From positions 65,644,433-65,708,432 of the forward strand of contig OX104112.1 in the NCBI GenBank assembly GCA_944474755.1: DNA of 64,000 nt. The letters are read 5' to 3'. Below are positions 35,101 through 47,559 of the stretch, piece by piece (position 1 is the stretch's first letter; the number at the start of each line of letters is the position of its first letter). Source of the stretch: Limnoperna fortunei. Lineage: Eukaryota > Mollusca > Bivalvia > Mytilida > Modiolidae. The translations under genes were made by a program, and so were the position numbers. Below the pieces are notes generated by a model. That model was given only the letters and a program-made list of their open reading frames with translations, did no database searches and was not told where the DNA came from.

Positions 35101-35947
35101 TCGTTCATTACGTTTTGTACAAAGAAACATTTATGTGAAAATATGTGATACAAATGACAGCGGAAAATAAACGGTCCAATTATTAAGCCGCAATTAGTTC
35201 ATTGCTGCGATTAGGACGTGGCGAGTAATTGGGACCTTTCTCCATAACTGAACAATTATTTTAGACAACAAAGTTATATAACTGAATCCTTTTTGCTGAA
35301 TCTATTTTATTAATGTAGTCAGTCAGAGGGCAGTTACTTAAAATATGCGAAAAGCGTATATATTGGTACAATGATTCCGAACAGTGCTTCATATAAAACT
35401 AGTATTTGTGTATTTATTTAAAAATTTGCATCTGGTAAAAATGTTGTTAAATATTTATTATCTATTCTATACCTTATAGATGCTTTTGTTTAAAAAAATG
35501 TTTCATTGTAATATAGCGATTAGACCATTTTAACTGCACATACTATTATGTTATTTATTTGACAAAACGCGCGTCTGATGTAGTAAATTTTATAACTTTT
35601 GTATCTGACTTGTATGATTTGAACTGGAAGTCGCTAAGGTTATAATTACAATAGCGTTCTTTCCTCTTTCCTGTAATTAAAATGTGTATGGTCTATTTAA
35701 TGTGCTTTTGCTTCAAGTTATTATAGCTAATTTTATTGCTGTACCTCAAAGCAAATTTAAAGTATGTAATGGCACTATCCATTAGATTAAATATCATTTT
35801 GAAGAAGATATAATTATCACATGGTAATACAGGCATTTTTATTAGTTTTTGAAAAAAAACAAAAATTGGACTACATAAAAGTTTGCAGTAAATGTAGTGC
35901 CTTGTTATAGAGGTGTTAGCTATTACTGCTGGAATTATCTTCACTAA
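35100..35947. other. no gene; mussel-type repeat fragment
   Basis: 35560-35640 (AAACGCGCGTCTGATGTAG, then GTATCTGACTTGTATGATTT) looks like the reverse of the repeat at 37420. No coding stretch. Confidence 0.4.
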
Positions 35948-37062
35948 CACTACAAAACAGAAAAAGTCTGAAAAGGTTAGTTTTTGTACTGACATGTACT
36001 GGATTTAACTCAACCGGTCTGACTTGGTCTTAATGTTACTCAACTTTACTCGACCTAAGTCTCGACATTACTCAAAAGTTCTGAAATTATACTCGACCTA
36101 GTCTCGACCTGTCTGAAAAGTCTGAACAAGTCTCGACCTGATCTTGACCCAGTCTGAATTAGTCTCGACCTGTCTAAAAAGTCTGAACAAGTCTCAACGT
36201 TACCTCGACCCAGTCTGAATCAGTCTCGACCTGTCTGAAAAGTCTGAACATGTCTTAACTTGATCTTGACCCAGTCTGACTCAGTCTTGACCAATCTGAA
36301 AAGACTGAATCAGTGTCGACCTATCGTAAAAGAAGCAAAAACCGCAATTTCAAACATAATGTGTTTCTTGTATATAGTGCTATTACGTTATGTATTTAAT
36401 ATTGTGTTTTTGTTAAATAAATTGGTATTACTTTTTTGTTATTTACTGAATGCATATTTTGTGATTACAAAATTAAACTAAATACAATTTTTTTCTAGAT
36501 GTAATTTGTAACATTACAGACTGGGTTGAGACTTATTCTGTATTGTAAGGTTGGTTGAGACTAAGAAAATATTGAGACTAATTGAGACTCATTCAATCCA
36601 TTCAAAACTTATTCAACTGTTTAGACAGGTCGAAACTATTTCCCATAAAACAAAACTAGTCGAGACCAGGTCCAGGCTAATTCAGTCTTTCCAGATTGGT
36701 CGAGACTAATTCAGACTAGTCCAGATCAGGTCAAGACTGAGTCAGACTTGGTCGAGATCCAGTTAAGACTTGTTCAGACTTTTCAGACAGGTCAAGACTG
36801 ATTCAGACTGGTTCGAGATAACGTTGAGACTTGTTCAGACTTTTCAGACAGGTCAAGACTAATTCAGAATGAGTCGAGATCAGGCCGAGACTTGTTCAGA
36901 CTTTTCAGACAGGTCGAGTATAAATTCAGAACTTTTAAGTAATGTCGAGACTTAGGTCTAGTAAAATTGAGTAAAATTAAGACCATGTCAAACCGGTTGA
37001 GTAAAATTCAGTACTAGTCAGTACAAAAGCTAACCTTTTCAGACTTTTCCTGTTTTGTAGTG
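35948..37062. mobile_element. CACTA-like non-autonomous DNA transposon (1115 bp)
   Basis: Ends are CACTACAAAACAG and its complement. The flanking TAA at 35945-35947 and 37063-37065 is a 3-bp target duplication, as expected for CACTA/EnSpm elements. The inverted ends pair over about 350 bp and consist of iterated GTCTCGACCTGTCTGAAAAG and GTCTGAACAA units in opposite orientation, like the subterminal repeats that CACTA transposases bind. The unpaired centre is about 36340-36510. No transposase frame is present, so it must be mobilised in trans. Confidence 0.8.
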
Positions 37063-37130
37063 TAAGTTGTAAGATGTCTGACACATTTGCTGCATCTTAA
37101 CTTTTGATCTTGAACATATCTGGAATTGAG

Positions 37131-37172
37131 ATATATATATAATATATATAATATAATATATATAATATAGAG
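37131..37172. repeat. AT-rich microsatellite
   Basis: TATATATAATATATATAATA-type sequence just outside the CACTA-like element. Confidence 0.85.
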
Positions 37173-37394
37173 TAAAAATGTTATTTAATTGCTGTCCTCT
37201 TGACTTATTTCTTCAGGAAACAATGTCTGGCATTTTATAACAATTTTTCCTGTTGTGTTTATACAATATCTTTTAACTCTGATATCATGTTAGAGATTTT
37301 GAAATTGTGTTCTATAATTTAAATGTATGTTCGCAGTATAAAAAAATAAATTGAAAATATCGGTGATAATCAAAATATCACGAGAATGTAAATA

Positions 37395-37720
37395 AAATGA
37401 GATACGAAGGTTATATGTTTGCTACGCCAGATGCGCGTTTCGTCTAATCAAAACTTAAAAGTGGCACTATTACCTAAAAATTATTAAAAATCCGAACTAT
37501 TAAGATATAGTGCTGCAGAACTTTTATCATTGAAATTCTAAAACGTTTTACTTAATCCGTTTAAATCCATCTTCCCTGCGAATAGAAAAACCTTAAAATT
37601 TATAAATCATTTTCGAAATGTCAGTGCAGTAAATGTTGAATAGAATAAGTCAATGCTATTCTTGTCAGCACCGAATTGTGATTACTGGGTTGGTGATACC
37701 ATCCACAAGCAGAGACATTA
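37395..37720 (+). repeat. mussel-type dispersed repeat fragment
   Basis: GCTACGCCAGATGCGCGTTT, then CGTCT and, about 230 bp on, CAGCACCGAATTGTGATTAC with GGTTGGTGATACC. I recall both motifs from mussel genomic sequence. The copy is diverged. Confidence 0.5.
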
Positions 37721-39530
37721 ACCATATGTTCTTTTTATATGCCTATCTATAACCTAACAACAGTATCGGTATTTTTAAAAAATCATCATTTTGAAGTTAT
37801 GCAAAAAGAATTTAATCCTTAACCTTATTAAATAAATCTATCGCTGTTTCATAAAGTAATTTCAAAGATGGCTTTTTATAGAAAACATTATGAGTAGAGA
37901 AATTCCGCAAATTTATTGTGAAATAATAATATTCAGGTTAATGCTGTCTACGTTTTGGTACCTTTCGCCGGCTAATCGACCTGCGTCATAAAAGTACATG
38001 TAGTTTTTTCTTTTTTCACATTTTTAATAATTGTATAATAATTGTATCGCAACAATAATGTTTATTCAACTTTAAAAAGGATTTATATGACAAAGTTTGT
38101 TGTACATAAGTTTGATTTATAATACCATGGTTTTAGCTAGTTTAATGTCTTCTCAACTCAGAACTCCCATACATATACCAGCGTGTTTTTATATCAATCT
38201 CGTAATTCAGTACATAGCAAGAGTTATTTTTTAAATCTTTTACTTGTTGATTTCTTTGTTGGTTTGCGAGCTTAAGTTTTGTTTAGGCTGTTTAGTGTTT
38301 GATTTTGTTTTTAGTCGTACACATTACAGAACTAAGATCTGTTTTTGGTAAGATGTAAACAACAATTGTATTTTTATCATATGTTAATGTATATCTGTAA
38401 GTTTTTCAGAATAAATGCACGCAGCCCCTCCAATGCATGGATTTCACATCACGGTAACATGCATTAGTAATATCAGAGACAACAAAAACATAGTTAAAAC
38501 GACGGAAGTTTATGATCCATTGCTTCTACATTGGTTTTAGATTAGATCGTTTTTACGACTGTTTCTACAAAAACAAAGTAAATTGAATTCATTTGTTTCG
38601 TAAAATCCATTAAATCATCTGTACTTATTTCAACAACAGAACCAACAGGTAACAAGGATTAAACAGTATTAAATAAACAATACAAAATAGTTTTCATTGA
38701 AGGTTGTGAACGGAATAACAAACACAAATTATTTTGCTATTAGACAACCTTGACCAATAAGACTTTAACAACGAAAGAAGGAGCTATATAATAAAATGGT
38801 GATATATATAGAATTGTGATAAAAAGTAATATGTTGTGGTAGTGTCAATTGTAGCGCACTATAAAAAATTTACCCCAGTTTGTTATTTGTTTTTATTTGA
38901 ACTTAAATACATCACAAATATCGTGGTATAATATAAAGTGGCGACAAGTTTTATATTCGTGGTGGTTGGGTTTGGGGTGAAAACCTTAATAGATGGATTC
39001 AATCGACAATCATGTCTTTATTACAATAAAGACATGATTCATGTGCACCGTTTTTATAATTTATAAGCGGGATGCAAAATCACACAAGACCAGTAAAGAT
39101 TATAGTGAATTATAAAGAAAAATCAACTGTACAAAATAATGTCAACATTTGTATAATATATGTAGAATATGATAATGCAGATTCAAATGTAAAAATATAA
39201 GCCATACAAATAATAACAATGAACTTTTTATTGTTGGTTTCACTGATTACTCTTTTAAACAATGTGACTTAAAATCATTTTGTATACACAATACAGTTTC
39301 GTAAACAAGCGTAACTCATTCATTCAAATTTGATTTGAATGTGTATTGTAAAAGATGGCAAGCATATATATTAAGAATCTTTTGCCTTTACAATTTATTA
39401 GGGAGATTTCAGTTAATCAAATGTTAGAATTGAATTGAATTTAAGTATGTATTTTTCTTAAATGAAACAAAACCAACCTATGGATTATTTACCACATACT
39501 AAATGTTCATAATTAAATTAGTTGATATAG
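37721..39530. other. no gene seen
   Basis: AT-rich; no exon-like open stretch, no repeat recognised. Confidence 0.4.
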
Positions 39531-39544
39531 GTGTGTGAATAAAG

Positions 39545-39772
39545 TAGTTGTTTATTTGAGAACAAATACATGTGTAAAAATGTAAATTTAAATAATGTTT
39601 TTTTACAAAAAAATGTACAATAAAAACATAGTGGGATATTTTTAAAGTATAACAACAAATTTTTTCACAGAGAACAAAAGAATGTGTAAAAATATATTTA
39701 AAATAACGTTTTTTACAAAAAATGTACAACAAAAACAAAGAGATATTTATAAAGTATAACAACACATTTTAT
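39545..39772. repeat. tandem duplication, two ~115-bp copies
   Basis: Both copies read GAACAAA, AATGTGTAAAAAT/ATGTGTAAAAATG, ACAAAAAATGTACAA, and TAAAGTATAACAACA in the same order. The minus-strand frame over it is a by-product of the repeat. Confidence 0.8.
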
Positions 39773-39778
39773 TAAAAG

Positions 39779-39866
39779 CAATCTAATTAAAATTCAATCT
39801 TTCACTTGCTCTCCCCTTTTTGCTATGTAGCTGAGTGCAAACAAAGATTTTAATTTAATTAGATTG
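39779..39866. mobile_element. second copy of the AATCTAATT foldback MITE
   Basis: Ends CAATCTAATTAAAATTCAAT and its diverged complement ending AATTAGATTG; shares TTTCACTTGCTC and CCCTTTTTGCTATG with the 18212 copy. Its right arm has lost about 20 bp, and no target duplication is seen. Confidence 0.75.
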
Positions 39867-40186
39867 GTATTTATGAACACATGTTGTTTAGAACAGAACA
39901 CAAAATAGTTTCCCATCAATATTAAATTTAATAATTACCACAGAACACAACAATAGGGTGTTGCTTCTTGTGACGGAAGTACTGTTTATATATTGTCATA
40001 AAACTTCGTTCATATAGTTTTTTGTAACACAAATGTGGTGATTTTGAATATTTACTTCAGTTATTATATTCAATTATGTTTATTTGGTGTAGAAAAACTA
40101 ATATAAAACAAAAGATTAGCAAAAGTGTGGGTACTCTTATGCTACGTGTATACCATTTTCATCCAACAAACAAGCTAAGTTATCTG

Positions 40187-40452
40187 TTTGTTTGTTTATT
40201 TGATGGAGTTTAACGCCAATTTCAGCAATTTTTCAGCTATATCATGGCGTCCAGTTTTTATTGAGGGAGGAAGCCGGAGTACCCGGAGAAAACCCCCGAC
40301 CTGCGGCAGGAAAACTGGCAATCCTTGTCAATTAAGATTGGAGTCGAGTACACCCTGCCCGCAGTGAGAATCGAACCCGCAATCTCAGTGTTGACAAACC
40401 ACGTGATTAATAGTAGACGAACTACCTTGACCACTCGGCCACCGAGGCCCCT
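40187..40452 (-). mobile_element. SINE copy, 266 bp, with 13-bp target duplication
   Basis: Flanked by GCTAAGTTATCTG (40174-40186) and GCTAAGCTATCTG (40453-40465), one mismatch. It has the same length as the intron-3 copy and about 95% the same by eye, with intact A box, B box and TTTG-type tail. Recent insertion. Confidence 0.92.
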
Positions 40453-40465
40453 GCTAAGCTATCTG

Positions 40466-41595
40466 ATAAAAGTACAACATGTAGCTATTGTCAACAAAAA
40501 ATGTCTGTGAAAAATGTGCACATCCAATCAAAAGAAACATGCTAAAACGTACTGGAAGAACACAATCGAACTAAGTACCACAACACCCTCTAAACAGAGA
40601 TCACGAAATTGAAACTTGGTATGAAACATTGTTCTTATTGCTTTTTTTATGAAAAACGTTAAAAACAATGTAATTAATATATTTCTTCCTATGCTTTTTA
40701 CAATAGTTATTGAAAAAATCAGTTTGTGTTTTTGTTATTTTGGATGATCTAAAAACTCTTAAAACAAAAACAATTATATTTAGATTGTAGATGTAATACG
40801 GAAACATAAAAAAGGATAGGCACGAATTTAATTAGAGAGACGATAACCCCCCACATATTCCATTACGTTCTTTTTTATAATAGAGTGATGCCCGTTACAG
40901 AATTAGTCATTAGTTACCTACGATAAAAATATATCGTGTAAGTCCAATAAAACATCACGTTGACTATTTTCCAGGTTATCCTTCTATCAGTGCATGCAGC
41001 CTGATACGGGTAATGCCGTTTTGTAGTAAGTTGGTTTTGTTTACAATATAACTCATGAGAAGACGAGGTATATAATCACAGTATTTAGAAGGTGACATAA
41101 ACACTGATGCTGATGAATGTGACGCTTTAGAAATAAAAATAAGCAAAAAATAACACAAATCTTCACATGTCTCTTTAAGTATCAAAGATTGTTTCAGTAT
41201 TTTAACATTTCTTTCTTTTGCATTAGAAATGTTACTTTTGAATACCAGCAGGAAATTGTGCAATTTGGCTATTTTAGCGATTTATTGTTATTGGTCAGGA
41301 ATGGTATACATGTATTAGGATTTTAAAAGCGTTTAACTACATCAATCTGATATTAGATCCCGTGTACCTAACTTAGACCATTGTTTATCTTATATCTTTC
41401 ACTAATAGTAAAGGCTGTCTATTTTAAAAAGGGAAAATCCATTTTATTCCCTTTTCCCTTGTAAACCTCAACTGTAAGCATTTATTTTATAATACTGCAA
41501 AAACTGTAGCCATTTTTAACTTTTATTCAACAAACAAATATATATACAACAAAATTTCACATCATAAACACTAAATACAAGCTCACTTTATAAAA
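40466..41595. other. no gene seen
   Basis: Only short frames in AT-rich DNA. Confidence 0.4.
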
Positions 41596-43211
41596 TGTGT
41601 ACATTTGCACAATTTCGGGAAAGTTCCCGAAACAAATAAAAATCTAACAGTTTGCTTACTCTTGAGAATCATACAATTTAAAATGTTTCGGGAAAAATCC
41701 CGAACAATCTTTTCAAATATATCGCTACATTTCTACAAAATTTTAAGAATAAAATATTTCGGGAAAAATCCCGAAACAAGTCCAAATCCTACAGTTTGCT
41801 TACTCTTGACAATAATACTATTTAAAATGTTTCGGGAAAAATCCCGAACAATCTTTTCAAATATATCGCTACATTTCTACAAAATTTTAAGAATAAAACA
41901 TTTCGGGAAAAATCCCGAAACATGTAAAAATCAAACAGTTTGCTTACTCTTCACAATCATACCATTTAAAATGTTTCGGGAAAATTCCCGAAAACATCCT
42001 AACAAATATATCACTACATGTACATTTCTACAAAATGTTAAGGAGAACAAAATGTTTTCAGAAAGTTCCCGAAACAAGTCAAAATCTAACACTTTTCTAA
42101 CTCTTGACAATCATACCATTTAAAAGGTTTCAGGAAATATCCCGAAAAATCTTATCAAATATATCACTATTTTTCTACAACATTTTTAAGGAAAAAATCG
42201 TTTTTAAGAAAGTTCCCGAAGCAAGTCAAAATCCAAGGCTTTGCTGACTCTTGACAATCAAAACATTTAAAACACTTTCGGAAAGTACATGAAATTAATC
42301 TTTTCAAATGTATCAATACATTTCTACAAATTTTGAGTAAAGATAATAGTTTCAGGCAAGTCAAAATCAAACATTTAACCTACCCTTGACACACGTACCA
42401 TTTAACACTTCTGGAAATTTTCCAAATAAATCTGATCTAATATATCATATTTCTTGAAAATTAGAAAAAAAGTGGTTTCAGAATGGTTCTGACTCATATG
42501 TTTCTTGCATAACCTTAAAAACTTAGCATATAGAATTTCAGAAAAATTAGAAAAAAAAGGCTACTTTATTTCATTATGTTTCTTACAGACTTACAATAGG
42601 TAGGGAAATGCAAAATAATAACTTTCATACATTTTCTTTTGAAGATGCAATTTTTGTCATACAATACATATGATTGTTGAAAATAACACAACTGTCACAA
42701 TGTTAGGTAAAAATTGTCTGAAACATTGAAACAAATTCACAAATCACTCAACAAGTATTTTACTCAGTTTTAAAATAGTTTAGTATGGAAGCCCAAAGGA
42801 GCATTTCTTTTATATTATAAAAATCTATGTACAGAATTTGTGATGAAGAATAAAATAAAATACCTAAAACTTAAGCCCTTGATTAAAAATACATTAAAAA
42901 ATGTGACAGTGGTGGTGACTACATTGTAATTAAAAGAAAATATACACAACATATAGACATAATACAACTTTTTTGACCGGAACTAAGACTTAGAAGACCT
43001 TATAAGTTTTAGTGTGGAATCAGACTTTTTTAACCTCCATAGTAATTAAAAATCTGATCAAAATAAACAGGTGTGGACACAGAAAATTTCTGGCTTGCAT
43101 TCTGCATCAGTAATGAAAAAAAAAACCCATGCCAATATGTATAAACCTCTAAATGGTCATCATTTAAAATATGAAATGCAAGGTTACAGAGAAACTGACC
43201 TAAATCAAAAA
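41596..43211 (+). repeat. left copy of a large inverted repeat
   Basis: Pairs in reverse complement with 62250-64000. Its outer end (AATGTGTACATTTGCACAAT) corresponds to the last bases of the window, and its inner end stops near GAAACTGACCTAAATCAAAA. It holds a tandem array (41610-42300) and then about 900 bp of unique sequence shared by both copies. No protein is encoded; the frames over the array are repeat translations. Confidence 0.9.
41610..42300. repeat. tandem array of heat-shock-element-like palindromes (5 units)
   Basis: Period about 144 bp, each unit with two palindromes about 72 bp apart. Positions: 41614, 41687, 41758, 41831, 41902, 41975, about 42056, 42129, and worn ones near 42206 and 42275. 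41614-41631 is TTCGGGAAAGTTCCCGAA and 41975-41992 is TTCGGGAAAATTCCCGAA: both are four perfect alternating GAA/TTC boxes with 2-nt gaps. Most others are TTCGGGAAAAATCCCGAA, with one box changed at one base. Decay increases toward the inner side. Confidence 0.85.
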
Positions 43212-43560
43212 CTTAAATGTAGTCATTGTAAAATTGAGGTCAAGGTCAGGTGACAACTGCAACCTATATACCAAATATTGTCATCCTTCCATTCAAAGTT
43301 ACATAGAAACTGCACTTAGCCAAAAAACTTTAACATAGCCACTGGACCCTGAAGAGGTCAAGGTCAGGTAACACCTACCAGATATTCATGTACTAATTCA
43401 TCAGCAATCTATATACATAGGTTCTGGACCGTGAAAAAGAGGTCAAGATCAGGTGACAGGAGACTGATTGGTAAGAACGCATCTTTGGACCAAATGTGAT
43501 GGACCTAGGGCTTTAGCTTACAAAGATATCAAGCAAAATGTCAAGTTTTAATACCACCCC
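43180..43560. repeat. GGTCAAGGTCAGGTGACA repeat family
   Basis: Three rough iterations of a segment with GAGGTCAAGGTCAGGTGACA/AACACC (43234, 43357, 43440), spaced 80-125 bp, followed by TTCGTCTCCAGTAACTATCA. Non-coding. Confidence 0.5.
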
Positions 43561-44092
43561 CCACTTGATTCCCATATATATATGTTTCGTCTCCAGTAAC
43601 TATCATCACAGGTGAGACAAATACTGTTCACCACAGATCTCTAAAACAAAATAACTAATCAACAATTTTTTTGTTTGAGGAAATTTACCCTTAAATGTAG
43701 TATTTAATAAAGTCTTAATTCACAAAATTAAATGCAAAAAACTTCTGGTCTTAAGATGTTCAGAAAAAAGCTATATCAAAGTGAATACAACCTTGTCTGC
43801 CTTACTGCTATATTTCAAACCACAAAATTTAATGCTACATGACTGAAAGTTACTGCAAGTAATATTTTTCGATGCTTCAGCTATGTACAGCAAATGGAAA
43901 GTGATTAATATATTCCATAAATATGTAAGATATATATCTAAATTAAGATTCAATAATGGTCTGCACACCAAAAATTACAAACAAATAGTTTAACAAATAT
44001 TTCACTAATGTCTTTGAAAATGTTTAGAAAAATCAAATGGTACCGCCACAAAAGTTTGAAAAATAGTCCTCTAATTCATAACAAGAATATAA

Positions 44093-44157
44093 CTTTACTT
44101 TTTCTTTTTGTTGTTGGTATCCTTCCTTGTTTTCTTTGTTTTTGTTCCTTTCTTATC
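44093..44157 (-). other. possible terminal exon with Lys-rich end
   Basis: On the minus strand the acceptor TCTGTAACAG... is followed by a frame reading DKKGTKTKKTRKDTNNKKKK and TAA. Acceptor-donor bounded segments also occur on this strand at about 45033-45072, 45983-46047 and 47450-47537. Their phases do not join into one open frame, so this is either a non-coding spliced RNA or a decayed gene. Confidence 0.2.
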
Positions 44158-45132
44158 TGTAACAAAGTGCATAAAGCATAAGTACAATACTTGATAAAAT
44201 AGCTATAAAACTGTTGTAAAGAGTTATAATTTAATCTATTATTACAAAAAACAAAAACAAAACAAAACAACAAGAAAATGTGCCTTGGCCACACCCAATC
44301 TCTCTTCAGTCAAGTATGAAATATTTGGCACAGCCTTAACGAAATTTGCCAGTGAAGAGGTCTCATCATGTTGTAACTGTGTATATATATCAAGTTTCAT
44401 GATTATGGGCAGTTAAAGGTTCCAGCAATGGAAAACCTAATGTGGGATGCACAGTTGAATTGACGGACAAACGAACAGAAAATATGTCTACTGAAATTTT
44501 GTAGTCAGGACATACAAAAACTAAAAAAAAATTCCAACAATCGAACATATTTTTTTCAGCAGGAATATTTAAACACCCATTTTTTTCTAGGGCCCTATGC
44601 TTAAAATGTGAGCTAGCTTTGCTTGAAAATAAAGCAAAGGATTATCCATTCCAAAACTAGTAAGCTGTGAGCTACTGCTCTCTCAGTATACCCCAGCTAT
44701 ACACATCATTTAATTGACTGAGTCGGTAAACAGGAAGTAAATATGCAACGGACCTGATATCGGTAATCGCAATATAGGACCACATGGTAATGTCACATAT
44801 TTTCAAAATTTTCAGTGGTTGTGGTAAGAAGAAAAATGTAACGAAAGTTATGTTACGAACCAAGTATACCCCTTCTTCTTCGAATAATTAGTGTTATTAA
44901 AATTCTCTCTGTTAACTGAGATAGGACTAAAATGTACAAAGCGTACGGTAGATGTTAAGAAAGGATTCTTAAAAATATAAATCACTAAAGTGGATAATTT
45001 ATCCCAGTGATCGAAAAATAAAACATATTATTAAAAATACCTTTTGCCACACTTTTTCTCTTCCTCACTGTTACAATCACCTGTATAAATATATTTTGTT
45101 TTTATTTATTGAAAATATGCCAAAATACCTGA

Positions 45133-45258
45133 TATTAAACAGATATATCATGTCTGGGAGGGGTATTTGTGAAAAATACCAGTCGAGAGATGAAATTTGA
45201 TTCTCGAGACTGGTATTTTTCACAAATACCCCTCCCAGACATGATTTATCTGTTTAAT
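45133..45258. repeat. foldback hairpin, ~50-bp arms
   Basis: Left arm TCATGTCTGGGAGGGGTATT, then TGTGAAAAATACCAGTC, is almost perfectly complementary to the right arm (GACTGGTATTTTTCACAAAT, then ACCCCTCCCAGACATGA). The following 300 bp to about 45600 may belong to the same element. Confidence 0.85.
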
Positions 45259-45744
45259 TACACCGAATATCATGATTTCAAAGAGCCGTGAAACTAGACC
45301 ACTTGCGTGCTGTTTATTGACTCTCTTAACTATCGGAACGTTTCCGATTTTCAAAATCGATTACTCATGTTACGTTTACTTCGAGGTAAAAGTCAAAACT
45401 TCCGAATGAATATTTCCAGCATAATAATATGCGAGGGTTATTTTAAGCAAATACCACGGCACTGAGGGTAATTTTTTGTCGAATACCCCGGTGATGACGA
45501 AATCGATGCAAAACCAGGAAATGTGCGAAAAATACACTGTCTATCGACCAATCAAAAGCCAGCATTTTTATATGAGGTGTAATTATTAAACATATCACAT
45601 GCATATTTAGCTATAAATTTCTTATATAAATTTAATTCTATTTCTAAGACCATTTGTGTACATGTAAAAAATAAAAATATTACGTTGCACACAAAATATA
45701 ATTATTTCATGCAAACAACTTTAAAAGTTATTTATTGTGCTCAC

Positions 45745-45860
45745 AAAATATTATCTGGTGGGGACAAAATGTTCAACTGTGGGTATAGCCTCTTATACAG
45801 GAAAGGTTTCAGTTGGTCTGCTATATTATAGAGGTTTCAGTTGGTCTGCTATATTTATTC
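45745..45860. repeat. short tandem duplication
   Basis: AGGTTTCAGTTGGTCTGCTA followed by TATT occurs twice in direct succession. Confidence 0.85.
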
Positions 45861-46489
45861 TATAAACATATACCAGTGCATGTACCTTGTTTCAACGATC
45901 TGTTTTGAATAATACAATCAAAAACATGTACCAATGTTCCTTTGCCTGTGTCAAATCAAGTCTTTATATATTTTTTCCCACAAGTAGCTGCCTTTGGCTT
46001 TGGCATACATCTTTCCATTATCATTTCTTTGCCTTTTTACATTCAATCTGACAAAAAAATAACAACATTTTCAAGTTAATACAAAATGATTACAGGTATT
46101 GAGATTTTTTAACCATTAATAACCTACCTGAATCAAACACAGACTGTACATTGTTTATATATCTATGGTTGTACTTTGAAGAATAGAAATAGGACCAAAT
46201 TTATGTATGCTTATAAAATCAACAAAATCACTTAAAAATTAAAAACTGTTGCCATGGTTTCTGTACCATTTATTTTAATATATATTTTGCAACCGAGTTG
46301 AAAGTTTTCACAGATTCTCATTAAATTTGAGAAGTTTTAAATTTATATAAACATGTAAACCTAGAAGTCAAATAAGAAAACTATTCCTATTTCCTATTAT
46401 CTCCTCATTATGAAGAAGGAACAGCCATTAATTTGAACAAATTTGAATTCTTTTTATCATGGCTTTTGTTGAAATTCTCAGAAATTGAA

Positions 46490-46875
46490 ATTAGCTCAAA
46501 AGTACCTAAAAATCGTCATTCAAGGGCAATAACTCCTACAAGAAGCCAATACAAAACTTCACACTAATAGCAACTATTGTAGACTTAATGTGCTGATGAT
46601 CAATTTGAAGTAACGGTTTTCTCAGATAGCTATTATAATTTTGAGTTATGATCAAAAACATGTGTTGACACCCATGTTCTATTTTTAGTAACAGCGGCCA
46701 TCTTTGTTTGTTGATCAACACCCTGGGTACAAATTTGAAACTAGGAACCCTAAGGATGATTGTGGCTAAGTTTGAAAAAAATTGGCCCAGTGGTTTCAGA
46801 GGAGAAGATTTTTGAAAAAGTTTACGACGAACGACAGATGCCAAGTGATAGCAAAAGCGAAAAAATTGGGACTTA
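46490..46875 (+). repeat. bivalve-type dispersed repeat
   Basis: Sequence order GGCAATAACTCCTA, CTATTTTTAGTAACAGCGGC then CATCTTTG, AACCCTAAGGATGATTGTGG, TTGGCCCAGTGGTTTCAGAG, and ACGACGAACGACAGATGCC. I recall this combination as a widespread bivalve repeat with a GACGACGG-type end. Non-coding. Confidence 0.55.
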
Positions 46876-47559
46876 AAATAGAATCTTTTCATTGGTTTTA
46901 TATTGTCATAAAATCACGTAAATTCAGTAAAATGAAAAAATTACACAAAATCTTGACTTTTTAACTTGTAGTTGTTTTTTTTTAAAACTAGTCAAATAAA
47001 GTTTGGACTAGTGATACCTAGCAGGTCTAAGTCTGAAGAAGTAGTCAAAAATGTTTATGGCACAGACTGCCTCTTGCAATGAATTTTAAGGGATTAAAAA
47101 AATGTAAATACATGAATACAGTTCATAATTGTGTGAACTGATTTAGCCTTATATTCATTAACAGTTCATGAATGGTTCATATATTCATGGCAGGGATGTT
47201 TTAATATTTCACACTTTGGATATCAGAAAAGACAAACAGTAAAACAAAACAAAAAATGTCTGCAACTTCAAGATAAGAAAGCAAATTTCAAAACTCCTTC
47301 AGAAATGCATGTATTTAAATCAGTCTGTGAAAAAATAGGTACTGTGCATAAGCAAGAATATGAGTTGTGTATCTGGCAGACAGAAAAACAGCATACATGT
47401 AGATGGGAGACATACTAGTATAATAAATAACAGTTATTACCTTAGTCATGACTATGCTTCCATGGCATGGATGTGCCTATACTTGCATACTCCTTTACCA
47501 TGTTTACCATACATGTTGGGTTGATACTAGTATCTGAAAAAAAAATCATTAGAAGTAAT

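Noticed and set aside
36260..36481. 73-codon frame inside the CACTA-like element
   Set aside because: It reads through subterminal repeats and an AT-rich centre, with no transposase motif.
41605..42123. 172-residue open frame, with matching frames at 63349-63989
   Set aside because: They translate the 144-bp tandem units (unit length divisible by three), giving the same peptide over and over in both inverted copies; not a protein gene.
41610..42300. CRISPR array
   Set aside because: Regular spacing and palindromes are suggestive, but the spacers are themselves repeated and the genome is eukaryotic.
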